A program made the translations under genes and the position numbers. Below the pieces are notes generated by a model that was given only the letters and a program-made list of their open reading frames with translations, had not been told where the DNA came from and did no database searches. This document shows, one piece after another, positions 33,965-42,478 of a DNA stretch of 64,000 nucleotides (position 1 is its first letter; the number at the start of each line of letters is the position of its first letter). The stretch is from Bacillus timonensis (lineage in GTDB: Bacteria; Bacillota; Bacilli; Bacillales; Bacillaceae_L), in NCBI RefSeq assembly GCF_004799755.1, contig NZ_SLUB01000007.1, forward strand, positions 1 to 64,000, given 5' to 3'.

Positions 33965-33987
33965 TGACCATTTGAACGAAATAGTCA
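33965..33987. promoter_or_regulatory. TetR-type operator before yhgE
   Basis: TGACCA and TAGTCA inverted arms with an 11-base spacer, the same 23-base layout as at 33294. It lies just before the yhgE ribosome site GGAGG. Confidence 0.55.
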
Positions 33988-34012
33988 ATTATTTATTTAG
34001 GAGGAATTTTAT

Positions 34013-36241
34013 ATGAAGGGATCATCCTTTTTTGCTGAATTAAAAAGCATCCTTTCCAATCGAAAAGTCCTTATTCCTATTTTAGCAGTCGCTTTTGTAC
34101 CGGTCCTATATGCTGGAATGTTCCTTTGGGCATTTTGGGATCCATATGACCATATGGAGGATTTACCGGTCGCGATTGTAAATGAGGATGCCGGAGCTAA
34201 TTTCGAAGGGAACGATTTACAACTTGGAAAAGAGCTAACCGATAAGCTTTCGGATAACAACAATTTTACTTTTCATATGGTGTCAAAGGAAGATGGCTAT
34301 AAAGGACTTGAAAACAGGGACTATTATTTACTAGTTGAGATTCCTGAGGATTTTTCATCAAATGCAACGACATTGTTAGATAGTCATCCACAAAAATTAG
34401 AGCTAAAATATGTGCCAAATGAAAGCACAAACTTTTTATCTTCACAGATTGGGGAAACAGCGATCGAAAAAATAAAGGCCGAAATCTCAAAGAACGTAAC
34501 AGCCACTTACGCTGAAACGATGTTTGATAAGGTTCAAGACTTAGCAGACGGGTTAACTCAAGCAAGTGACGGATCTGAACAACTTGCTGAAGGCGTTGCG
34601 AAGGTTAATGACGGTTCAAAAACACTAGAAGAAAATTTAGCCGTATTAGCCTCAAAATCAATTGAATTCACAGATGGGGTCAAAAAAGCGTCGTCAGGTG
34701 CAAGCGATCTTGCAGCTGGAACTAACCAAGTAAAAGCTGGTCTTGGCGAAGTGAATGAAAAACTTCCTTCTTTAATAGAGGGAACAAACCAAGTCCAAGA
34801 CGGGGTTGCCCTTATGAAGGACAAACTTCCAAAGCAAATCGCTGAAGGCATAACCGCCCAACTTAACGAAAGTGTTAATCAAGTAGATGCTGGTCTTGAT
34901 GAGTTAGAAACCAAGCTTAGCACCGGCCTATCCACACAGCTTACAAATGGGATTGCCGCTAATCTGTCTGAAAAGTTGGCAGATCAAATGATTGCATCTC
35001 AAACGCAACAAATGGGTCAACTAAAGGCAGCATTAATTGATAATCAAATTATGGATGAGGCACACGCCTCTGCTTTTATCGACCAAATGGCACATGGACA
35101 GCCTACAAAAGAACAGTTGCAACAACAACTTGAACAACAATTAACTCAACAGCTTGAACCTAGCATAACAGCAGGAGTGGCTAATGGACTTAATCAGGGC
35201 TTCACACAATTCAAAACCGGTTTACACCAACAATTCGGCGCAGCAACAGCAGGCTTAGAGGACCAATTAGCCTCTCAAACTGCTCCTTCCTTTAACCGAT
35301 TACTAGCAGGGCTCCAACAGGTTAAGGATGGTCAAGTCAGCTTGCAACAAGGAATTGACAAATTATATAATGGATCGGTCGCACTTCAAAATGGTGCCCA
35401 AGACTTAACAGCTGGTATGGGTCAATTAACAAACGGTGCTGGTCAATTACAAAGTGGTGCAGGACAGCTTGCAGAAGGTTCGAAGGAATTAGAAGAAGGT
35501 ACCGTGCAACTTGCTGATGGTTCATCTGAACTTGCAGGGAAACTAGCAGAAGGTGCTGAACAAGCAAACTCTGTTGAGGCAAATGACGAAACCTATGACA
35601 TGATGGGTGAGCCAGTTACTGTCAAAAAACAAGAAATTAACAAAGTGCCTAACTACGGAACCGGCTTTGCACCTTATTTTATTTCACTTGGTTTATTTGT
35701 TGGTGCATTGCTTATGTCCATCGTGTTTAAACTTAAAGAACCAGTTATTCAACCGAAAAATGCATTCCGTTGGTTCTTTAGCAAATTTGGTGTGTTAGCA
35801 ATTGTCGGCGTCATCCAGGCAATTCTAGTCGATGTCATTTTACTAGAAGGATTAAAAATTGAGGTCGCTAGCATTCCATTATTCTTTATTACATCATTGA
35901 TCACAAGCTTTGTCTTTTTAACATTAATTCAAATGCTTGTTACGATGTTGGGTGACCCTGGTCGCTTCATTGCGATTGTGGTCTTAATTTTACAATTAAC
36001 AACAAGTGCTGGAACCTTCCCACTTGAGTTAATACCTAATGCACTACAACCAATTAATGCCTTGTTACCAATGACTTATTCGGTTCAGTCGTTTAAAGCG
36101 GTTATATCAAGTGGTGACTTTGCCTATATGTGGCATAATAACTTGATTCTCCTAACCTATATGGTTGCTTTCATGGCGATTACAATTGGGTATTTTGCCA
36201 TTAAGATGAAGAAGGAAAACGTACAGGTTGAAATGAATTAA
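34013..36241 (+). CDS. yhgE: YhgE/Pip-family membrane protein
   Basis: The 742-residue protein has one N-terminal membrane helix (about 20-40), a large external region (about 45-550) and about five C-terminal helices (560-740, ABC-2-permease-like). The external part contains repeated heptad-like segments of the type LxxGxxxLxxGAxxLxxG (about 440-520), typical of YhgE/Pip proteins, and Gln-rich coiled-coil sequence near 360-400. The phage-infection protein Pip of Lactococcus and ESX/type VII accessory proteins share this architecture. Its role here is unknown; it may be an exporter component or surface receptor controlled by the TetR regulator. Confidence 0.9.
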   Translation: MKGSSFFAELKSILSNRKVLIPILAVAFVPVLYAGMFLWAFWDPYDHMEDLPVAIVNEDAGANFEGNDLQLGKELTDKLSDNNNFTFHMVSKEDGYKGLENRDYYLLVEIPEDFSSNATTLLDSHPQKLELKYVPNESTNFLSSQIGETAIEKIKAEISKNVTATYAETMFDKVQDLADGLTQASDGSEQLAEGVAKVNDGSKTLEENLAVLASKSIEFTDGVKKASSGASDLAAGTNQVKAGLGEVNEKLPSLIEGTNQVQDGVALMKDKLPKQIAEGITAQLNESVNQVDAGLDELETKLSTGLSTQLTNGIAANLSEKLADQMIASQTQQMGQLKAALIDNQIMDEAHASAFIDQMAHGQPTKEQLQQQLEQQLTQQLEPSITAGVANGLNQGFTQFKTGLHQQFGAATAGLEDQLASQTAPSFNRLLAGLQQVKDGQVSLQQGIDKLYNGSVALQNGAQDLTAGMGQLTNGAGQLQSGAGQLAEGSKELEEGTVQLADGSSELAGKLAEGAEQANSVEANDETYDMMGEPVTVKKQEINKVPNYGTGFAPYFISLGLFVGALLMSIVFKLKEPVIQPKNAFRWFFSKFGVLAIVGVIQAILVDVILLEGLKIEVASIPLFFITSLITSFVFLTLIQMLVTMLGDPGRFIAIVVLILQLTTSAGTFPLELIPNALQPINALLPMTYSVQSFKAVISSGDFAYMWHNNLILLTYMVAFMAITIGYFAIKMKKENVQVEMN

Positions 36242-36250
36242 GGTATATGA

Positions 36251-36287
36251 AGAAAGCTAGGGATGCTCGTTCCCTAGCTTTTTTATT
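36251..36287 (+). terminator. yhgE terminator
   Basis: AAAGCTAGGGA and TCCCTAGCTTTTTT form a hairpin with a short loop. Confidence 0.85.
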
Positions 36288-36301
36288 ACGTATAAAAGTC
36301 G

Positions 36302-36520
36302 CTATTCGTCAGATTTTAATTTTTTCACTTTTTCAGGTGTCACGTCATTTCCAAGTGGATCAAGCACCTTTAATGATGAGAAAGTATGAGTTACTTGACC
36401 GCGAATTTCACGCAGGTAATCTTCACGTAATACTTGTTGTTCCACTTTTTCCGCTGGTGTTAGTCCTTCTTCACGCGCTTTTTTCGCTAACTCATTGATC
36501 CGTTTTAAACCCTCAATCAT
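36302..36520 (-). CDS. DUF896 protein (YnzC-like)
   Basis: The start is ATG 36518-36520 with GGGAG upstream, giving 72 residues; a longer reading is not supported. The sequence IKRINELAKKAREEGLTPAE-like (beginning MIEGLKRINELAKKAREEGL) and VLREDYLREIRGQV, LKVLDPLGNDVTPEKVKKLK are characteristic of the small helical DUF896/YnzC family. The B. subtilis protein is SOS-associated but its function is unknown. Confidence 0.92.
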   Translation of the reverse strand: MIEGLKRINELAKKAREEGLTPAEKVEQQVLREDYLREIRGQVTHTFSSLKVLDPLGNDVTPEKVKKLKSDE

Positions 36521-36595
36521 AGTATCGCTCCCTCTAATGTGCTTGAAAATTAGTTTCACCTTATTTTCACATAACATCCGCGATTGGACTAGTAC

Positions 36596-36627
36596 TTGTG
36601 GGACAGAGGGACAGGTACATTGTCCCA
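36596..36627. repeat. REP-like GGGAC hairpin, copy 1
   Basis: GGGACAGAGGGACAGGTACA followed by TTGTCCC. The core GGGACAGGTACATTGTCCCA is repeated exactly at 38177-38203. The arms GGGACA/TGTCCC form a hairpin. Such GGGAC elements are widespread in Bacillus and may be associated with REP-type transposases. Confidence 0.7.
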
Positions 36628-36693
36628 TCTCCGTCGGAACAAGTGAGGCAATTATTGATATATATGAAAAGTGAGAGATATTTTAATAATAAT

Positions 36694-36951
36694 TTATAGC
36701 ATTGAACTCGTAATAAAATGAATACATATTGTAACGAAAACTAAAAACACCATAAACCAATTGGATAGCATCATGATATTTCTTATTATGCTGCTCTTGT
36801 TATTCAAATTTTTAATCAAGATAAATCCAATAATAATTGAAATAAGCCAAACCAACATTCCCATACTCGAAAATAAATAACTCGAATTCCTAACCCATAG
36901 TATTAAAATTACGGATTGAAATACTATTAGTAGTAAAGAGACAAATTTCAT
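36694..36951 (-). CDS. Small membrane protein, hypothetical
   Basis: The 85-residue protein has three hydrophobic segments (about 4-22, 28-46 and 60-82) with only short charged loops. It is followed upstream by the DUF5412-like gene with a 29-base gap and may be co-transcribed. I recognise no family. Confidence 0.55.
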   Translation of the reverse strand: MKFVSLLLIVFQSVILILWVRNSSYLFSSMGMLVWLISIIIGFILIKNLNNKSSIIRNIMMLSNWFMVFLVFVTICIHFITSSML

Positions 36952-36980
36952 TTAGAACACCTAGCTCCTCATACTTTTTC

Positions 36981-37355
36981 TTAATCTCCATTGAGACCCC
37001 ATCTGTAATCATAAGTATCTTTGTAAATATTTACTTTCTTTTCTCCCACTAACAAAGTACGATTATCAATCCAAGTTACACCCTGACTGTCAGGTCCAAG
37101 CCATAGAATATTCTTTTTCTTGCCAGAGTTAAATAAATCCTCCAATTCATATACGTAACTATAATCTGATTTCAGGAGAACTCCTCCGTATAGATATAAA
37201 TTGAGCTTATAATGATTATCTGGAGATGATATCTCACCAATTTTCTGCACTTCTTCTAACGAAAGACTACCTAGACTTGGATAAAATATAAACTTTACTG
37301 CCATCAGGGCTACTAGTAACAGAAACAACACGATTCTTTTAATTTTCATATTCAT
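36981..37355 (-). CDS. DUF5412-like membrane-anchored protein
   Basis: The 124-residue protein has one N-terminal helix (about 7-25) and an extracytoplasmic domain with SPDNHYKLNLYLYGGVLLKSD, ILWLGPDSQGVTWIDNRTLLVGEKKVNIYKDTYDYR. This pattern is that of DUF5412-type Bacillus proteins. Its start overlaps the stop of the DUF817 gene by four bases, so the two are coupled. Function unknown. Confidence 0.65.
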   Translation of the reverse strand: MNMKIKRIVLFLLLVALMAVKFIFYPSLGSLSLEEVQKIGEISSPDNHYKLNLYLYGGVLLKSDYSYVYELEDLFNSGKKKNILWLGPDSQGVTWIDNRTLLVGEKKVNIYKDTYDYRWGLNGD

Positions 37356-38155
37356 CCTTGACCAACGGTTTGACCCGTATCAACCCTTGTAGAGTTTTTC
37401 CCCTTAACAAGTTTTAACGTCGCGACGATTAAAAAGCTAACAATCACTAATAAAAGCCAGGAACTTACCTTTCCGAGATGAACGAGACTCCATGCTTTAG
37501 TTTGGTTCGGATACTGCCACGCTCCAAAAAATGTTGCGATATTTTCAGCGACCCAAATAAAAAATCCAATGAGGACAAACGATAGTGCGAGTGGCATTCG
37601 GTAGCGAGTTCCACCAACCTCGTATGTAACCCATGATTTCCAAAAAACAATAATTACCAGAGCCGATAACCACCAACGGACGTCTATCCAAAAGTGATGG
37701 GTAAAGAAGTTTAAATAAATCGCTGCTGCGAGAGGTACCACTATCAAAAACGGGGGCCACTTAACTAGATCCACCTTGAGCCTCCTCCATGCCTGACAAA
37801 GATAGCTTGCTACACTTGCGTACATGAATCCACTATACAAAGGCACTCCAAAAATTTTGAAAAACCCTTCCTCTGGATATGACCATGACCCCATATGTGT
37901 CTTGAAGATTTCAAGTGCTAACCCAATAAGATGGAATAAAGTAATAACCTTAAGTTCATCACGCGTTTCAAGCCCGGAGCGCACCATTACCCATTGCATC
38001 AGAAGACAGATGATGAGCAGCCAGTCATACCTTGGGAGAAATGGTAGTGGAATCACTTGAGTAATCGCCAATGAAGCAAAAATAACAACAGGGAACAAAC
38101 AGGATAAGGCTTGCTCCCATCCAAAACGTACAAGCTGTCTTAAAGCTCTCATCAA
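37352..38155 (-). CDS. DUF817 integral membrane protein
   Basis: The 267-residue protein has about eight hydrophobic helices. The conserved segment FKTHMGSWSYPEEGFFKIFGVPLYSGFMYASVASYLCQAWRR (about 83-124) identifies DUF817. A second motif AENIATFFGAWQYPNQTKAWSLVHLGKVSSW is near the C-terminus. No function is established. It heads a possible three-gene unit with the DUF5412-like and small membrane genes. Confidence 0.85.
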   Translation of the reverse strand: MMRALRQLVRFGWEQALSCLFPVVIFASLAITQVIPLPFLPRYDWLLIICLLMQWVMVRSGLETRDELKVITLFHLIGLALEIFKTHMGSWSYPEEGFFKIFGVPLYSGFMYASVASYLCQAWRRLKVDLVKWPPFLIVVPLAAAIYLNFFTHHFWIDVRWWLSALVIIVFWKSWVTYEVGGTRYRMPLALSFVLIGFFIWVAENIATFFGAWQYPNQTKAWSLVHLGKVSSWLLLVIVSFLIVATLKLVKGKNSTRVDTGQTVGQG

Positions 38156-38172
38156 TTATGCCTCCTTTTTTG

Positions 38173-38204
38173 TAAATGGGACAAAGGGACAGGTACATTG
38201 TCCC
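38173..38204. repeat. REP-like GGGAC hairpin, copy 2
   Basis: GGGACAAAGGGACAGGTACA followed by TTGTCCC, in the same orientation as copy 1 and identical through the 20-base core. Together the two copies bracket the DUF817 gene group. Confidence 0.7.
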
Positions 38205-38396
38205 AATAAGATGCCTCACCACTTTGTTTTATATTGATTCTAATATAAATTTTATTGATTTACAATAAAACATTATTGATATTTATGAAAAAATCATTCC
38301 TCGTGCAAAGGAATGCTTTTAAACTTTGAACTATTTTCATGTATTATCGCTTTATGTAAATACTAAGCCTTGTAAATCAAATTGAGGAGGATTCGA

Positions 38397-38543
38397 ATGC
38401 CACAAAAACAACCAAGAAATAATAATATGAAGACAGATGTTGCCGGAACCAATCCAGAGAAAGTAAAACAAGAAATCCAAAAGGATGTCAGTCAAGGACA
38501 AGGTGACATAACTTCCCGTGAAGCCGGGGCAATGCGTGACTAA
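38397..38543 (+). CDS. Small hydrophilic protein, possible gamma-type SASP relative
   Basis: A 48-residue frame starts at ATG 38397, preceded by TTGAGGAGGA. The product begins MPQKQPRNNNMKTDV and continues with AGTNPEKVKQEIQKD and SQGQGDITSREAG. AGTN followed by EKVKQ and GQG resembles the repeats of gamma-type spore proteins (AGTNxQEVxxQN), but it is shorter and has one repeat. The ribosome site is strong. The spore link is an inference. Confidence 0.6.
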   Translation: MPQKQPRNNNMKTDVAGTNPEKVKQEIQKDVSQGQGDITSREAGAMRD

Positions 38544-38734
38544 CACCATCTTCTACCTCTAGACAAAGCCTGTATCGGATTACTTAGTAATCAATGATAC
38601 AGGCTAAAAGTCTTTGTTTAACTGACATACCGCTACCACTGTCAGAAAGCATTTTAGATATTTCCAATGCAGCCTTCGGGTAAAATAAAATAGTATTCTT
38701 ATTTTAGATTAGATAAAATGATGGAGGGATTCGT

Positions 38735-39889
38735 ATTAAACATTTTACAGAAGAAGAAAAGATACAGATTTTAGCTGATATCATAGCGATCAAATCCATT
38801 AATGAAAACGAAATCGAAGTGGCAAATTACTTGAAAGATTTATTTGCAGAATACGGCATTGATTCTAAGATTGTTCCAGTTACAGACACTCGTGTTAACT
38901 TAGTGGCAGAGGTTGGAAGTGGGAGTCCAGTCATCGGTGTTTCTGGTCATATGGATGTCGTTTCTCCTGGTGATGAGAGCGAGTGGACTTCAGATCCATT
39001 CACATTGACAGAAAGAGATGGAAAATTATACGGGCGAGGAACAAATGACATGAAGGCAGGTTTAGTAAACCTTGCTTTAGTGATGATTGAACTCAAAGAG
39101 AATAATGAACTAAAAAGGGGTACTGTCCGTTTTATGGCAACCACTGGTGAAGAAGTCGGTGGCGTAGGTTCAAAAAAATTATATGACGAAGGCTATATGG
39201 ATGATGTAGATTATCTATGGGTAGCTGAACCTTCTCATGACACGATCATTTACTCCCACAAAGGATCACTTAACTTGCGTGTAATGTCTATTGGTGAAGC
39301 TGCACACAGTTCAATGCCTGACCAAGGGTATAACGCAATTAATCCATTGATGGAATACCTTTTAGAGGTAGACAAAAAATTGAATGGCGATGATCGGAAA
39401 AATGAGGTTCTAGATAAGTTAGTTATGAGTACAACTATTTTTAATGCAGGGAACCAAGTAAACTCAGTTCCTGCAAAAGCAGTTGCTGAAATAAACGTGA
39501 GGATTATTCCAGAATTTGATAACGATGAAGTGATTGACATCTTCAACACAACAGCTGAAAAATACAATAAAAAGGGCTCTGAGATTGGTGTTGAAGTCAC
39601 AATGTCACTACCAAGCGTCTTCACTTCTGGACAATCTAAAATGGTTGATCTTGCTAAAGAACTCGGTAAAAAGCATTTAGGCTTAGAAATTTCTGTTAAA
39701 GGTTCGCCTGGGGTGACAGATGCATCAAACTTATTACGAGATAAAGATGAAAACTTCCCTTTCATGATGTTTGGTCCAGGCGAAACAAAAATGGCACACA
39801 AAACAGATGAATATGTCTATAAAGATTACTACTTTGCATTCTTCGATATCTATAAAGAATTAATTTTAGGCTATCGAAATGAAACATAA
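38735..39889 (+). CDS. M20-family ArgE/DapE-type deacylase with probable ATT start
   Basis: The family N-terminus (KHFTEEEKIQILADIIAIKS) reads in frame from ATT 38735, six bases after GGAGGG. No ATG, GTG or TTG lies at the expected position, and the first GTG (38819) would remove 28 conserved residues. From ATT the protein has 384 residues, normal for the group. Metal-binding motifs are GVSGHMDVVSPG (His and Asp), LYGRGTNDMKAG (Asp), TTGEEVGGVG (catalytic Glu pair) and a late MMFGPGETKMAHKTDEYV histidine. It hydrolyses an N-acyl amino acid or peptide; the substrate is unknown. Confidence 0.85.
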   Translation: MKHFTEEEKIQILADIIAIKSINENEIEVANYLKDLFAEYGIDSKIVPVTDTRVNLVAEVGSGSPVIGVSGHMDVVSPGDESEWTSDPFTLTERDGKLYGRGTNDMKAGLVNLALVMIELKENNELKRGTVRFMATTGEEVGGVGSKKLYDEGYMDDVDYLWVAEPSHDTIIYSHKGSLNLRVMSIGEAAHSSMPDQGYNAINPLMEYLLEVDKKLNGDDRKNEVLDKLVMSTTIFNAGNQVNSVPAKAVAEINVRIIPEFDNDEVIDIFNTTAEKYNKKGSEIGVEVTMSLPSVFTSGQSKMVDLAKELGKKHLGLEISVKGSPGVTDASNLLRDKDENFPFMMFGPGETKMAHKTDEYVYKDYYFAFFDIYKELILGYRNET

Positions 39890-39902
39890 TATTTTTAACA
39901 AG

Positions 39903-39941
39903 TAAGAGGTAACTGCCATTTTGGGTGATTATCTCTTTTTG
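39903..39941 (+). terminator. Weak terminator after the M20 gene
   Basis: AAGAGGTAA and TTATCTCTTTTT pair imperfectly over a 16-base loop and end in a T run. Confidence 0.4.
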
Positions 39942-40018
39942 CTTTGGTTTTACTTGATAAAAATAAACGGATGAAACGCCTATCCTCCGCTTTTTCCCAG
40001 TCACATTCCCAATCCTTC

Positions 40019-40271
40019 TTAAACATGTTCGTGTATTTTTTGAATGACTTCTTTATAAAAAGAAACTTGATGTGGAACGAATTTATCCCTATTTACTTTT
40101 TCTTTAATTCTTTTCTTTTTTCCATCATCCTCTATTTCAAATCCACTGATTTCAATTTCATCTTCTAAACCAGACCAAAGTTGATAAAAATCAATAAATT
40201 TAGCTTTCACTATTCCAGAAACCTCTTCCACTTGAAGAGTGAAGTCATCAAGGGTGTTTTTGCACTTATTT
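40019..40271 (-). pseudogene. 3' part of a NUDIX hydrolase gene split by a TnpB element
   Basis: The frame carries NTLDDFTLQVEEVSGIVKAKF, then a KFVPHQVSFYKEVI segment before the stop. The LQVEEVSGIV and VPHxxSFY segments are those that normally close IPP-isomerase-like NUDIX proteins, and the 5' part of such a gene lies on the other side of the TnpB element. The apparent start at 40285 lies in the element end and is not a genuine start. The join after element removal would be in frame if the element ends at 40272. Confidence 0.75.
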
Positions 40272-40480
40272 GAACTACTCGTCACTAAAGTAACGAGATT
40301 CCTGCGAACACCAGTGTAACCACCAGTTATTAAGCAGGCTAACCCCGTAGTTCCTACGGTTTAAGACTTCTATGCACTTAAGAGTCTTTTTCCTTCTTGA
40401 AGGATATTGCGACTTGCGTTGATGTCACGATCATGCAATGTTTGACACGAAGGACATGTCCACTCTCGCAAGTTGAGATT
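40272..40480 (-). ncRNA. Probable omega RNA of the TnpB element (3' end of tnpB and right end)
   Basis: In IS605-type elements the guide RNA overlaps the end of tnpB and runs to the right end, where the guide sequence begins. The minus strand here, after the tnpB stop, holds the stem-loop CCGTAG-GAA-CTACGG and the subterminal hairpin CTCGTTAC-TTTA-GTGACGAG. The guide would start at the host boundary near 40271. The 5' limit is approximate. Confidence 0.5.
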
Positions 40481-41536
40481 TTTGACTTCTTTATGCTGAT
40501 AGCCACAGCAGGAACATAGTTGACTGCTTGGAAAGGTTTTTGCAACAATTTGCAGTTTCTTTCCGTACCAATTAGATTTATATGTCAACATTGTGCGGAA
40601 TTCTGCCCAAGAAACGTCACTAATCGCTTTAGCTACTTTGTGGTTTTTAAGCATATTGGCTACTTGTAAATCCTCGATACAGATAACATCGTGGTTTTTG
40701 ATGATAACTGTGGAGATTTTATGTAAATAGTCTTTTCTAGAATTAGTGATTCGCTCGTGGATACAAGCTACTTTAATGCGTTGCTTCTGCCAATTCGATG
40801 AACCGATGGTTCTTCTTGATAAGATACGTTGTTCTTTTAGTAGTTTTTGCTCCATGTTTCGCAAGAAATGAAGGTTTTGATACACTACTCCATTGGAACA
40901 AATAGCGAAATCCTTTAATCCAAGATCGATGCCAACTTCTTGTTGAGTTTTCGGAAGAGATTGAATGTCTACCTCTCCCAAAATTGACACAAAGTATTTG
41001 CCAGAGGCATTTCGTCTAATGGTGGCATTTAGGATGCGACCTTCCACTTCTCTGCTTTTGGCAAAACGAATCCATCCAAGTTTTGGTAATTTTACTTTAT
41101 TGCCATCAATCGCAATATTTCCGTTTATGAATTTTGTAGTATAGGATTGCACAGGGTTCTTTTTGCTTTTAAATCGTGGTACGTTATTTTGCTTTTTGTA
41201 ATAGCGGGTGTAGGCATCATGGAGAATTTCAACCGATTTTTGTAGAGAAATACTGTCTACTTCTTTGAGGAATGTATAATGTTGCTTTAGTTCTTTTACT
41301 TCTTTAATCGCTTCATATTTGTTAAAGAAATCGCCTTTCCAGTTGTTTTGAGGTAGTTGACCATTTTGAACCATTTCTTCCACAGTACGCCAATACGCAT
41401 CGATTTGTTTTTGTTTCCCTAAGAAATGGTTAAAGACAAAACGAGTACAGCCGATGGTCTTATTGATTAATGTCGCTTGTTCTTTCGTTGGATAGATGCG
41501 AAATTTATAGGCTTTATGCTGTTTCAAACGGTACAC
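40370..41536 (-). CDS. tnpB: TnpB RNA-guided nuclease
   Basis: The 388-residue protein is full length. It has the N-terminal OrfB helix-turn-helix part ([29 protein letters not shown]), a RuvC I motif with D204 ([10 protein letters not shown]), RuvC II with E288 ([12 protein letters not shown]), a zinc finger with C341/C344 and C361/C364, and RuvC III with D371 ([10 protein letters not shown]). All catalytic residues of the RuvC nuclease are present, so it should be active. TnpB cuts empty donor sites under guidance of an omega RNA and helps the element persist. It has interrupted a NUDIX gene. Confidence 0.92.
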   Translation of the reverse strand: MYRLKQHKAYKFRIYPTKEQATLINKTIGCTRFVFNHFLGKQKQIDAYWRTVEEMVQNGQLPQNNWKGDFFNKYEAIKEVKELKQHYTFLKEVDSISLQKSVEILHDAYTRYYKKQNNVPRFKSKKNPVQSYTTKFINGNIAIDGNKVKLPKLGWIRFAKSREVEGRILNATIRRNASGKYFVSILGEVDIQSLPKTQQEVGIDLGLKDFAICSNGVVYQNLHFLRNMEQKLLKEQRILSRRTIGSSNWQKQRIKVACIHERITNSRKDYLHKISTVIIKNHDVICIEDLQVANMLKNHKVAKAISDVSWAEFRTMLTYKSNWYGKKLQIVAKTFPSSQLCSCCGYQHKEVKNLNLREWTCPSCQTLHDRDINASRNILQEGKRLLSA

Positions 41537-41643
41537 CTCCCCTAGAATGACTCCCCTATTATAGAACGTATGTACTTATTTGTAAAGAGAAAATCGGTTC
41601 CATTCATCTTATGACTAAAGTCAAAAGTGTTCTGGAACCATTC

Positions 41644-41987
41644 ATAAAATCTTCTTGCACAACAGAATAATCAAGAACACCTAATTTTATTAGCTCCTCA
41701 AAAGCAACATCTATCCCAAGTTCTTCTTTAATTTCTCTTACTCCATCTTCGACTGTTTCATCAGCTAGCAAATGTCCAGCAGCAGTAACATCGAATAGAT
41801 TAGGATAGTCCTTTTTATTTTTACTACGCAGCTGTAGATAGATATAATCGATTCCCTCTTCATTATCAATAAACCAACAGTGAAACACTTCATGCCAGTA
41901 TCCAATCCTGTGTACATCGCTCCGAGAAGCAACACCAATTGGGTTCTTATGATCATCAAAAATCTTTATTCTTTCTTGCTCTCCCAT
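41644..41987 (-). pseudogene. 5' part of a NUDIX hydrolase gene split by a TnpB element
   Basis: From ATG 41987 (AAGGGAG upstream) the frame reads MGEQERIKIFDDHKNPIGVA, then WHEVFHCWFIDNEEG, and a Nudix box region (AAGHLLADETVEDGVREIKEELGI, about 70-93) with its REIKEELGI core. This belongs to the YfcD/IPP-isomerase-like group. The host sequence ends after VVQEDFM, where the TnpB element begins. The frame continues only into element DNA and stops at 41604. The truncated protein keeps the Nudix box but lacks about a third of the fold. About ten residues expected from the family appear missing at the junction. Confidence 0.78.
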
Positions 41988-42017
41988 AAATTTCTCCCTT
42001 ATCTCTTATCCGTATTG

Positions 42018-42377
42018 TCAAAGCTTCTTTTCCGGCATGAACAATGACGGACTCAGTTCTTCACTTTCAATGACAATCGCAGTTAATCCAGTATCTGTTC
42101 TCGTTTCGTGCCATTCATCCTGTTCCCAAAATACGGCATCACCAGGCAAAACTTTCACATACTCATCTTTTTCATTTCGGACAGATCCTTCACCGTTGAC
42201 CACTAAAAATAGTTGCGGTACAGTAGCTTGGTGGTACCCAACAATCCCATTTTCCCCAAGATGCATACAACCAATGTGGGCTGGTTTACTGGTTTGGATA
42301 ATACGGGACATAATGAAATTGGAATTAAACTGTGATATTTGTTTACCACTACCTATATCAAATTTATAAAATTCCAT
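42018..42377 (-). CDS. Small cupin-domain protein
   Basis: The 119-residue protein is one cupin barrel with GCMHLGENGIVGYHQATVPQLFLVVNGEGSV and VLPGDAVFWEQDEWHETRTDTGL. The second motif holds the histidine. It is just upstream of the split NUDIX gene with a 30-base gap and perhaps in one unit with it. Substrate and activity are unknown. Confidence 0.82.
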   Translation of the reverse strand: MEFYKFDIGSGKQISQFNSNFIMSRIIQTSKPAHIGCMHLGENGIVGYHQATVPQLFLVVNGEGSVRNEKDEYVKVLPGDAVFWEQDEWHETRTDTGLTAIVIESEELSPSLFMPEKKL

Positions 42378-42444
42378 GATATGACCTCCTCTAACCGTAA
42401 TTATTCAGTAGAAGCCATTGAATACCCTTCTTTCCCCATTAAAA

Positions 42445-42474
42445 AAGGAGTATGAATTTCTCCATACTCCTCAT
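42445..42474 (-). terminator. Terminator of the kbl-tdh operon
   Basis: AGGAGTATGG and CATACTCCTTTTTT form a hairpin on the minus strand, directly after the tdh stop. Confidence 0.8.
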
Positions 42475-42478
42475 TTAT

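Larger units (their letters stand above)
40272..41643 (-). mobile_element. IS200/IS605-group element carrying tnpB only (about 1.37 kb)
   Basis: The left boundary follows TTTAT of the NUDIX gene (41644-41648), a known type of target/TAM for this group. It is followed by GGTTCC and GGAACC arms that form a subterminal hairpin. The right boundary is the hairpin CTCGTTAC/GTGACGAG followed by TAGTTC. Only tnpB is present; no TnpA Y1 transposase is encoded, so movement would need TnpA in trans. No target duplication is expected. Boundaries are inferred from the split host gene and may be off by a base or two. Confidence 0.72.

Noticed and set aside
36521-36628. Longer N-terminus of the DUF896 gene
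   Set aside because: The extension reads through a REP-like hairpin and lacks a ribosome site; the family starts at MIEGLKR.
40272-40285. ATG/GTG-like start of an independent 88-residue gene ending at 40019
   Set aside because: The first residues come from the right end of the TnpB element; the rest matches the C-terminal part of the NUDIX protein whose start is at 41987.
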